Notes under the pieces: model-generated
What the model was told of the DNA's origin: nothing
What the model saw: the letters and a program-made list of their open reading frames with translations, nothing else
The model's database searches: none
In this document: piece by piece, positions 51,360 to 58,529 of the stretch
Layout of the letters: every line of letters begins with the position of its first letter
How positions within the stretch are numbered: the stretch's first letter is position 1
From: GCA-2720865 sp047630275
GTDB taxonomy: Bacteria > Bdellovibrionota > Bacteriovoracia > Bacteriovoracales > Bacteriovoracaceae
DNA: 64,000 nt
Assembly: GCA_047630275.1 (NCBI GenBank)
Contig: JBLHVN010000003.1
Location: 620,001-684,000 of the forward strand
Direction: 5' to 3'
Program-made: the position numbers and the translations under genes

Positions 51360-52049
51360 ATGAAAACCCTAATGATCATAGTGGCAGGACTGCTTTTTAG
51401 TGTGGGGGCCATGGCCCGCGACGGATACTCTGTTAGATATTCGACTTCTTATTCTAACTGGGATTCAAGCTTTGGATCACATTATAGTTATAGCGAAAGA
51501 ACAACTACGACTACAACCACAACAACTTCATACGAAAGACATTGTGGTCACTATAGAACTTGTTATGAAGGATATACTTCGACGACTAATGTTTACGTTG
51601 AAGAAACAGTCGTAGAGCGTGGTGAGTATTCTGGTTATACTAGAGTAACTGTCTATGATAACCGTGCTTATAAACCACACCATAGATACGCAACTTACTA
51701 TACTCATAACGGTCGAGTTGTAAGACGTCAGTACCACAGAAGACATAATAGATACCATAATCATTACCACTACAATGACTACCATAGAGTTAACTATGTA
51801 GTGCTTGATGAGTTCACTGCTGGAATCATTATTGGAATGGAGTTTGTTAATCTTGGAGCGACTGTTCTTTCAAACTGCGACTCTGACGACAGCACTTGCC
51901 AGGCCTTAGGTCTCGCTTCTTCAGTGTCTGGATCGGCCATTTCTATCTCTGCTTCACTTCGTGAAATGGAGAGAACGGATCTTCAAAGAGCCGTTGAGCA
52001 AAATCAAAAGTCACTAGAAGACACAGATATCGAAGACAGCTTAGACTAG
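51360..52049 (+). CDS. Secreted Thr-, Tyr- and His-rich hypothetical protein
   Basis: This protein has about 229 residues from ATG 51360 (GGAG 5 bases upstream); the frame to 51174 only extends into sfsA. A signal peptide ends GAMA. The mature part starts with a run of nine Thr (about residue 48), then Tyr/Arg/His-rich segments (HRYATYYTHNGRVVRRQYHRRHNRYHNHYHYNDYHR), and a Cys pair. A single hydrophobic helix FTAGIIIGMEFVNLGATVL lies near the C-terminus, then a Gly/Ser part. No family recognised. A terminator follows (52074-52108). Possibly a surface adhesin or metal-binding protein. Confidence 0.7.
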   Translation: MKTLMIIVAGLLFSVGAMARDGYSVRYSTSYSNWDSSFGSHYSYSERTTTTTTTTTSYERHCGHYRTCYEGYTSTTNVYVEETVVERGEYSGYTRVTVYDNRAYKPHHRYATYYTHNGRVVRRQYHRRHNRYHNHYHYNDYHRVNYVVLDEFTAGIIIGMEFVNLGATVLSNCDSDDSTCQALGLASSVSGSAISISASLREMERTDLQRAVEQNQKSLEDTDIEDSLD

Positions 52050-52073
52050 AGACCACTCTATCTAAGCTTACAG

Positions 52074-52108
52074 AAAAAAGGCTCATGAAAATGGGCCTTT
52101 TTTATTTT
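52074..52108 (+). terminator. Rho-independent terminator after the Thr/His-rich gene
   Basis: AAAAAAGGCTCAT pairs with ATGGGCCTTTTTT (one T-G pair) around a GAAA tetraloop and runs on into TATTTTG. It begins 25 bases after the stop. Confidence 0.88.
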
Positions 52109-52199
52109 GTTCAACGTCTAAAACTTAAACAATTCCCCTTTCCTAAGTTATTGATAATTCGGTCATTCCTTGGCCCTTTCCTTGCAACATTAAAGGTAT

Positions 52200-53936
52200 A
52201 TGAAACTACGCCTGAGCCTCCTTATTCTTTTAAGCCTAGCTACCTCTGCGTGCTTCTCAGCCACTAACTTCGGTCTTGTTCTCAGCAGTAGTGAAAAATC
52301 CCTACCTCAGTTTAAGCGCATCACAGGTTTTCTCAACTCCCTTGATTCAGACCTCCGCCCAGGAGTCCGCTTTGGAGTGGATCAGCTAATCAATATTAAA
52401 TTTCAAGACTCTAAGCGCCTCGTTGAACTTAAGGGAGATGAACTTATCTTTGATGAAAAGCTTCTTCCCTTTATCTATTCTTATGAGACTAGAGATAAAA
52501 CTAAAGGCAAGACTCTCCGTGAGAAGATCTTAGCGGCTTTAGAAGTTGAGCTTTTAAAGATTCCTGGTAGTGACGATTTAGAGCGCTCTTATACCAAGCA
52601 AGAAGTCAAAGACATCGATCATTGCTACTTAAAAAGAAAGGCAGGAAACAAAGGAAAGAGGTTTCGTAACTTTCGTTTTTCTAAAGAGATGAAAGAGCGC
52701 TGCGAGCAATTAGATGAATTAAAAGAAAAACGAAGAAAGCTTGAGTGGTATACCTATAAAGTCGATAGCATGCTTTATAAAACAAAGATGGAATTCGACG
52801 CTACTTCACTAACAGATCAATCCTTAAAGAGGTTTAATATCTGTAAGAAAGACTATAAGCCTACAAAGATTAACTCTAAGGGAAAACGAATCAAGGCCCT
52901 TGGCATGGCCATCGTTTATATGGCCCCTGGTTATACAACTTCAGTGGCAGGTCATGTGGCCGAACGCTATATCTACTGCCTTGAAGATAAGCTTATGGAC
53001 ATCATGTTTGAATATACCCAAATGACGACTGGGGAAATTGATAATATGAGATCCGTTTATAAGAAACACCTTGATAAGGTTGATGATTCCTATATTGAAA
53101 GACAAGAAGGAAAGATCTACATGAAGCTTAGAACCAACCCGGCCACAACGGCCCCTGAAGGTTATGGCTTTGCTCAGTTTCACACCAATAGAGATATTAT
53201 AGAAGTATGGCCTAAGATGAGTGAAGAAGATGTTTACGAAGGCCTTCAAGTCTCACTTAATCATTATAAGAAACAAGGCAAAGATTTTTCAGAAGGTAAA
53301 GACTTTGAAGACTACAGCCTGCTTAGCAATAATTGTACTCATCCTATTAGAGAACGCCTTAATCACTTAGGGGGAGAATATGAAATTAACGATACCACTG
53401 GTTTTAATCCCATTTGGATCTTTGGCTTTCTCAAAAAGAAGACGGCCGAAAAAGTCATCATCTATCCAAGTCAAAGAACTCTAAGAAAGATGAAGATGCT
53501 TGAAGAAGGAAAGAGCCTCTTTTGGGAAAACGCTAGCTTTTGGTCTAAGGCCTCTAATGGTAAAGACGGATTAGCAGGTTCTAATATGATCCTTTACCCA
53601 GAAACACATGGCCTTCTAAAGAGTATCATTTATAAGCCAACGGCCGCCGCGGTTAACCTAACGGCCGCTGTCATTGAAACTCTTTATGGAGTTCTTACGA
53701 CGCCTTTAAAATGGCTCGCAAAGATTCCTGGTTTTAAATGGCTGGCCCCTAAAAGAGATCATCTTGGAATGGGAATCAAAGGCATCTCACTTTCCTTAGT
53801 TGAGCTAACTGGTTTTAGAATGCGCTACCCAAGGCCTGCCCCATGGACAAAGGAAGAGGAGCGTTACCTCTTCGAAGAGCTTCCCCACACAGAGCCAAAG
53901 ATCCTAGATTTCCTCTTAGAGAGAGTTCAAGAGTAA
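52200..53936 (+). CDS. Large secreted protein with papain-like (DUF4105-like) motifs
   Basis: This 578-residue protein has a signal peptide (about 1-20, ACFSA). A middle region has SVAGHVAERYIYC, and further on FEDYSLLSNNCTHPIRERLNHLGGEYEIND. The order His-first then S-N-N-C-T-x-x-x-R-x-x-L resembles permuted papain-like families such as DUF4105 (N-C-T/R core). Basic helical stretches surround these. The C-terminal part has PWTKEEERYLFEELP. A periplasmic or secreted cysteine hydrolase is possible; the match is by motif, not proven. It precedes the RiPP operon by 107 bases. Confidence 0.55.
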   Translation: MKLRLSLLILLSLATSACFSATNFGLVLSSSEKSLPQFKRITGFLNSLDSDLRPGVRFGVDQLINIKFQDSKRLVELKGDELIFDEKLLPFIYSYETRDKTKGKTLREKILAALEVELLKIPGSDDLERSYTKQEVKDIDHCYLKRKAGNKGKRFRNFRFSKEMKERCEQLDELKEKRRKLEWYTYKVDSMLYKTKMEFDATSLTDQSLKRFNICKKDYKPTKINSKGKRIKALGMAIVYMAPGYTTSVAGHVAERYIYCLEDKLMDIMFEYTQMTTGEIDNMRSVYKKHLDKVDDSYIERQEGKIYMKLRTNPATTAPEGYGFAQFHTNRDIIEVWPKMSEEDVYEGLQVSLNHYKKQGKDFSEGKDFEDYSLLSNNCTHPIRERLNHLGGEYEINDTTGFNPIWIFGFLKKKTAEKVIIYPSQRTLRKMKMLEEGKSLFWENASFWSKASNGKDGLAGSNMILYPETHGLLKSIIYKPTAAAVNLTAAVIETLYGVLTTPLKWLAKIPGFKWLAPKRDHLGMGIKGISLSLVELTGFRMRYPRPAPWTKEEERYLFEELPHTEPKILDFLLERVQE

Positions 53937-54043
53937 GAAAACAGTACCTTATAAAATAAATTAACTTTAACGCTTCAAGCCTGTAACAAATCCTCAGCTC
54001 AAGTAACATACCTATAAATATTCGACTTCAAGGAGAAGATCTT

Positions 54044-54304
54044 ATGAATGGTAAATCTGTATTGCTTGGTGCTGCCGTGGCAGGGCTTTGTTTAGTGGGA
54101 GCTGGTTGCGCTTCTAATTCATCTTCGGAGGTGATAGGTAAGTGTCATGGAGTTAATGCTTGTAAAGGTACTGGCGACTGTGGTGGAAAGACCCACGCTT
54201 GCGCTGGCCATAATAAATGCAAGGGCGCCGGTTGGAAGAAGATGACTCAGGACAACTGTAAAGATAAAGGCGGAGAATTTGTTTCAAAAGGAAGTAATTC
54301 TTAA
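54044..54304 (+). CDS. BufA/HvfA-like cysteine-rich RiPP precursor
   Basis: This 86-residue protein has an N-terminal secretion signal (about 1-22, ending AGC or CAS). The core region carries six cysteines at 34, 40, 46, 53, 59 and 72 in KCHGVNACKGTGDC, CAGHNKCKGAGW and MTQDNC. This matches the BufA2-type bufferin precursors (C-x-G-x-N-x-C-K-G-x-G repeats) modified by DUF692 iron oxygenases; related HvfA proteins are known. Bufferins chelate copper in the periplasm. AAGGAG at 54030-54035 is a strong SD. The stop is 19 bases before ATG of the oxygenase. The unmodified region starts at G73. Activity is inferred. Confidence 0.85.
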   Translation: MNGKSVLLGAAVAGLCLVGAGCASNSSSEVIGKCHGVNACKGTGDCGGKTHACAGHNKCKGAGWKKMTQDNCKDKGGEFVSKGSNS

Positions 54305-54323
54305 TAAAGCATTAAAAGAAAAG

Positions 54324-55136
54324 ATGGTGGGAGTAGGGCTTAGAACTGAGCACTACTCTCGTCTTGAAGAATCCCTTGAGACAAAGGTTGATTTCTTTGA
54401 GGCCTTAACTGAGAATCATATGAACTCAGCTGGGCGCCCTCTCAAGATCTTAGAGCATATCAGATCTGACTACCCTCTTAGCTTTCATGGGGTCAGCCTC
54501 AATATCGCTCATCACTCAGGTCTTAATTATAGTTATATGAAAAAGGTCAAAGAGTTAGTGACTCCCTTTGAACCTATGATTGTCAGTGATCATCTTTGCT
54601 GGACAGGAGCTCCTGAGAGTAACCTGCATAACCTCCTCCCCTTTCCTTATAACAATGAGACATTAGACTTCTTAGTTAGTAGGGTTAATGAGGTACAAGA
54701 CTTTATGGGAAGAGAGCTCGTTTTAGAGAACCTCTCTGCTTACTTTGATTATAAAGAATCCACTATGAAAGAATGGGAATTCTTAGCTGAGTTATCTAAA
54801 AGGTCAGGTTGTAAGTTACTCTTTGATGTGAATAATATCTATGTTAACTCTCAAAACCAAAAGTTTGATCCACATACTTATATGGACGCGATTGAGTCTG
54901 AATCCATTGCCGAGATTCATTTAGCTGGCTTTACAGATATGGGAGACTTTCTTTTTGATACTCATAGTAAGCCGGTTTTCCCTGAAGTTTGGAATCTTTT
55001 TAAAAAGGCCACAAGAAAAGCTCCTCACGCCCCTACCCTAATTGAATGGGATGATGATATTCCTGACTTTGATGTTCTTGAAGAAGAGGCCCTTAAGGCG
55101 CGCGCCATCATCAGTGAGGTTCACGGTGAAGCTTAA
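54324..55136 (+). CDS. Multinuclear iron oxygenase (DUF692, BufB/HvfB-like)
   Basis: The protein has about 270 residues from ATG 54324. It matches MNIO/DUF692 enzymes: VGVGLRTEHYSRL at the start, SFHGVSLNIAHHSG, MIVSDHLCWTG, VLENLSAYFDY, LLFDVNNIYVNSQNQKFDP, AEIHLAGF, LFDTHSKPV and LIEWDDDIPDF. The His, Asp, Asn and Glu residues that bind iron are in these blocks. These enzymes convert cysteines of the precursor to thiooxazoles or related heterocycles. An alternative start is TTG 54279, inside the precursor gene, with GGAG only 3 bases upstream. The next gene overlaps its end by 11 bases. Confidence 0.93.
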   Translation: MVGVGLRTEHYSRLEESLETKVDFFEALTENHMNSAGRPLKILEHIRSDYPLSFHGVSLNIAHHSGLNYSYMKKVKELVTPFEPMIVSDHLCWTGAPESNLHNLLPFPYNNETLDFLVSRVNEVQDFMGRELVLENLSAYFDYKESTMKEWEFLAELSKRSGCKLLFDVNNIYVNSQNQKFDPHTYMDAIESESIAEIHLAGFTDMGDFLFDTHSKPVFPEVWNLFKKATRKAPHAPTLIEWDDDIPDFDVLEEEALKARAIISEVHGEA

Positions 55137-55872
55137 AGAATTACAAGAGGACTTCTTAGAAGGCATCTTGAAGAACAAGCTGCCTAAGTCCATAGCAAAG
55201 ACTATGCTTCCTGGGGGAAGCCTCGACCTAGAAGGCTGCTTTAATACTTACCGCAATGATTATACCGCAAGGCTTTCATCAGTCTTAGGAGATAATTTTG
55301 AATCTTTATGGACCATCCTCGGTGATGAAGAGTTCTTTAAGTTGACACTTAAGTACATAGAAAAGAACCCTTCAAGGCTTTACGATCTAGGAGAATATGG
55401 AAATGATCTTCCCTCTTTCTTAAAGGACCATGAGATTCCTTATTTAAGTGAACTCTCCACTATGGAAATTGAATTTAGAAGATTATTCAATTCAGAAATG
55501 GAAGAGCCCGTAGACCCCCAAGTTTTTGCCTCACTTGAAGACCCTACTTCTTTAAAGATGAACTTTACGAAAAAGCATTTTCTTTTTCAGTCAAAGTACC
55601 CACTTTATAAGATATGGGAAAAACGAGGTGATAATTCTGAAGAGTCTTTTTCTCAGATTGAGTGGAAGCCCGAGAATTGCTTAATGTATAAAACAACAGA
55701 TACTGTCCAGGTAATGTTTCTGACTAACTTTCAAGCTTCTCTTTTTCTAAACCTTCGAGAACAACTAAGCTTAGGCGACGCTCTTGAAAAACACCCGGAT
55801 GCTCCTGGTGAAGAAGTCTCTGATTTGTTCTCTCAAATGGTTAGTCATTCTTTAATCACAAAGATTTCTTGA
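55126..55872 (+). CDS. DUF2063-family RiPP partner protein (BufC/HvfC-like)
   Basis: The protein has about 248 residues from GTG 55126 (GAGG 6 bases upstream); the frame to 55042 lies inside the previous gene. It begins MKLKELQEDFLEGILKNKLPKSIAKTMLPGGSLDLEGCFNTYRNDYTARLSSVLGDNFESLWTILGDEEF, typical of the DUF2063 helical N-domain that recruits the precursor. YLSELSTMEIEFRRLFN and VMFLTNFQASLFLNLREQLSLGDALEKH follow. It binds DUF692 proteins in known systems. It closes the operon; no transporter or exporter gene follows. Confidence 0.88.
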   Translation: MKLKELQEDFLEGILKNKLPKSIAKTMLPGGSLDLEGCFNTYRNDYTARLSSVLGDNFESLWTILGDEEFFKLTLKYIEKNPSRLYDLGEYGNDLPSFLKDHEIPYLSELSTMEIEFRRLFNSEMEEPVDPQVFASLEDPTSLKMNFTKKHFLFQSKYPLYKIWEKRGDNSEESFSQIEWKPENCLMYKTTDTVQVMFLTNFQASLFLNLREQLSLGDALEKHPDAPGEEVSDLFSQMVSHSLITKIS

Positions 55873-55987
55873 AGCTAATCGGTATTAATTTAAGCCTTTA
55901 GGATTTTCCTCATAATTTCAACAACATAGCCAATGTAAGATAACGCACTTCCCCTCAAAAGGTGCAAAGCAGTTTTATAGAATACGC

Positions 55988-56003
55988 CCTTAAACCTTTA
56001 AGG
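55988..56003 (+). promoter_or_regulatory. Palindrome overlapping the dppA SD
   Basis: CCTTAAA-CC-TTTAAGG is a 7-bp perfect inverted repeat with a 2-base centre. Its right arm contains the start of AAGGAG (56000-56005), the SD of ATG 56013. It resembles those at 13848 and 25672. Confidence 0.5.
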
Positions 56004-56012
56004 AGTAAACCC

Positions 56013-57590
56013 ATGAAACTTATTATCTTATTCGCAGCACTAATCTTTAGTTCTGCTTCGATGGCAAAATCATTTGTCTATTGTTCAGAAGGATCCCCAA
56101 CGGCCTTCAACCCACAGATCACAACCGATGGAACATCAAATAATGCCAGCGCTCATACAATCTATGAAAGGCTTGTTGATTTTAAATATGGAACCACCGA
56201 GATTGTTCCAAAGCTTGCTAAAAGCTGGAAGGTTTCTAAAGACAGAAAGACTTATACGTTTACTTTAAGAAAAGGCGTTAAGTTTCATACAACAAAATAC
56301 TTTACTCCTACTAGAGAGTTCAATGCTGATGACGTTCTATTTTCTTTTAAACGTCAGTGGGACAAAGATCATTCTTACAATAAAGTTAGTGGCGGAAGCT
56401 ATGAGTACTTTACAGGAATGGACATGAACAATTTAATCACCTCTATCGAAAAAGTTGGTGACTATAAAGTAAAGATCACTCTTAAATCTCCTGAAGCTCC
56501 TTTTATTGCCAATATGGCCATGAGCTTTATGTCTATTCTCTCTAAAGAATATGCTGATCAACTTGAAAAAAAGAACGAGAAAGAAAGAATTGACAACTAC
56601 CCAGTAGGAACAGGGCCTTTCGTTTTCAAGAAATATCAAAAAGATACAATCATTCGTTTTACTAAAAATAAATCTTACTGGGGAGCACCGGCTAAAGTAG
56701 AAAAGCTTGTTTTTTCTATTACTCCAGATCCATCAGTCAGGTATCAAAAGCTTAAAACAAATGAATGCCATCTTATTATCGAACCAAGCCCAGCAGACAT
56801 TGGGGCCATGAAGAACAACAAAGACTTAGTTGTCATGCAAGGAGCCGGTCTTAATGTTGGTTACCTTGCCATGAATACTCAAAAAGCTCCCTTTGATAAG
56901 ATCGATGTTAGACGCGCTATCAATCACGCTCTTAACAAGCAGTCTTATGTAGACGCTATCTACTTAGGAAACGCCATCATTGCTAAGAACCCCCTTCCAC
57001 CAACGATTTGGTCTTATAATAAAAAAGTAAAGGACTATGACTACAGCCCTAAGAAAGCCAAAAAACTTCTTAAGAAGGCCGGTCTTGAAAAAGGATTTGA
57101 AACTGAGATTTGGACTCTTCCTGTAACTCGTCCTTATAACCCTAATGGAAAAAAGATGGGGGAGATGATGCAAGCGGATCTGGCGAAAGTTGGAATCAAA
57201 GCAAAGCTTATCACTTATGACTGGCCCACCTATCTTAAGAAGGCCCGCGAAGGCTCTCACTCGCTTATTCAACTAGGTTGGACAGGTGATAACGGAGACC
57301 CAGATAACTTTCTTAATGTTCTTCTAGGTTGCTCTGGAGTTACTTCAGGCTCAAACGTAGCAAGATGGTGTAATAAGAAATTTAACGATCTTATCTTAAA
57401 GGCCAAGCTGACGACTGTTAAGAAAAGCAGAAACTCTCTTTATCAGCGAGCGCAAAAGATCTTTAAGAAAGAAGCTCCATGGGCCCCTATCGCACATTCA
57501 ATTATCTTTCGCGCCATGAGTAAGAAAGTAAAAGGTTATAAGATTGATCCTCTTGGGGGAGATATCTTTAGAACAGTTGAATTAAAGTAG
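56013..57590 (+). CDS. dppA: Peptide ABC transporter substrate-binding protein
   Basis: The protein has about 525 residues from ATG 56013 (AAGGAG upstream); a frame to 55962 adds nonconserved residues. A signal peptide (LIILFAALIFSSASMA) is followed by the family 5 solute-binding fold: SFVYCSEGSPTAFNPQITTDG, LAKSWKVSKDRKTYTFTLRKGVKFHTT, FNADDVLFSFKR, NYPVGTGPFVFKKYQKDTIIRFTKN and GWTGDNGDPDNFLNVLLG. This resembles DppA (dipeptide, also haem). Its permease gene dppB appears at 63222, with four other genes between. A hairpin near its SD suggests regulation. Confidence 0.92.
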   Translation: MKLIILFAALIFSSASMAKSFVYCSEGSPTAFNPQITTDGTSNNASAHTIYERLVDFKYGTTEIVPKLAKSWKVSKDRKTYTFTLRKGVKFHTTKYFTPTREFNADDVLFSFKRQWDKDHSYNKVSGGSYEYFTGMDMNNLITSIEKVGDYKVKITLKSPEAPFIANMAMSFMSILSKEYADQLEKKNEKERIDNYPVGTGPFVFKKYQKDTIIRFTKNKSYWGAPAKVEKLVFSITPDPSVRYQKLKTNECHLIIEPSPADIGAMKNNKDLVVMQGAGLNVGYLAMNTQKAPFDKIDVRRAINHALNKQSYVDAIYLGNAIIAKNPLPPTIWSYNKKVKDYDYSPKKAKKLLKKAGLEKGFETEIWTLPVTRPYNPNGKKMGEMMQADLAKVGIKAKLITYDWPTYLKKAREGSHSLIQLGWTGDNGDPDNFLNVLLGCSGVTSGSNVARWCNKKFNDLILKAKLTTVKKSRNSLYQRAQKIFKKEAPWAPIAHSIIFRAMSKKVKGYKIDPLGGDIFRTVELK

Positions 57591-57592
57591 AA

Positions 57593-58489
57593 TCAATCAC
57601 AGGGCCTAGCTAGATGATAGAGCTGATCTGAAAAGATCAAGCGCCCTTTTAATGGCCTGTAACCACTTAGTGGAAGCAGGCCCTTTTCAACCGCCATTTT
57701 TCCATAGAGCTCAAGGTTTTTTTTCTTTTCAATATACTCGATACTAAGAATAGCCTTACTTTCTTTTTGAAATTCTTTGATAAAACCAAAAAGCTCTGGA
57801 TTTTCTGTGTAAAGCTCATCTTGAAAGAGATAGTCCTCTACGGCTAGGGCATCTACAGTATGGAACAATTCATCTTTCTTTGAAGTGTACTTTAAGATGT
57901 CAGCTCCATTTTGCATGACAATAAGAAAGTTCTTATTCCGCGCTCTAGTGAAAGCTCCAATCTCGGTGATTAACTCCACCATCTTATCACTGCTCATCTT
58001 TTTATCTTCAAAGCTATGAAAGCCATCCACAATATCTAGGTAAGCCCCATCAAATCCCGCCTCTATCAATTTAGCAAAATAACCCTTTTCTCCTAGGAGG
58101 ATTTCCTTCCATGCCGGGTCCCAGTACTTAATCTTATAATTGCCTTTCCACTCTTTATTTTCATGAAGAATAAAATTTCTGGGCATCTGTTTAAAATAAT
58201 AACGATAGTCTTCGGCTTCACCGATACTAATATAACTTAAAATAATATTCTTGTTCGTTTTTAAAGGAGCAATGTCATAAGATCTAAACTTTTTCTCCTC
58301 GCTTCCATCACGAGAGTAATCAATTACCCAAAGACTCTCTTCTGAGCCTTGAATGCGAGAGAGGTCCGTCTTTCCCTGGTAATTTTGTAATTGATAACCC
58401 CAACGCTTCACTTTAGGCCATGGCCTTTGTGCTGTGGAACAACCGACTAAAAAGATTGTCATGAATAAGCCTAGTTTTAACATTTTCAT
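57593..58489 (-). CDS. GH114 endo-alpha-1,4-polygalactosaminidase-like lipoprotein
   Basis: The protein has about 298 residues. FLVGCSTAQ is a lipobox. The mature part matches TM1410/GH114 hydrolases: WVIDYSRDG, IILSYISIGEAEDYRYYF (with Glu), YKIKYWDPAWKEILLG, and FDGAYLDIVDGFHSF (with Asp), the TIM-barrel active site. These split partly acetylated alpha-1,4-galactosamine polymers as in the hydrolase part of PelA. Start is ATG 58489 or 58483; both are near AAGGG. It is divergent from the deacetylase-like gene at 58530, so a split PelA pair is likely. Confidence 0.88.
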   Translation of the reverse strand: MKMLKLGLFMTIFLVGCSTAQRPWPKVKRWGYQLQNYQGKTDLSRIQGSEESLWVIDYSRDGSEEKKFRSYDIAPLKTNKNIILSYISIGEAEDYRYYFKQMPRNFILHENKEWKGNYKIKYWDPAWKEILLGEKGYFAKLIEAGFDGAYLDIVDGFHSFEDKKMSSDKMVELITEIGAFTRARNKNFLIVMQNGADILKYTSKKDELFHTVDALAVEDYLFQDELYTENPELFGFIKEFQKESKAILSIEYIEKKKNLELYGKMAVEKGLLPLSGYRPLKGRLIFSDQLYHLARPCD

Positions 58490-58529
58490 CCCTTCCCAGT
58501 ATCTTACCGCTGCTTTAGAATGAATCAAT

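Noticed and set aside
53937..54043. Sigma70 promoter for the RiPP operon
   Set aside because: A TATAAA is present at 54013, but no acceptable -35 lies at 16-18 bases; promoter left unassigned.
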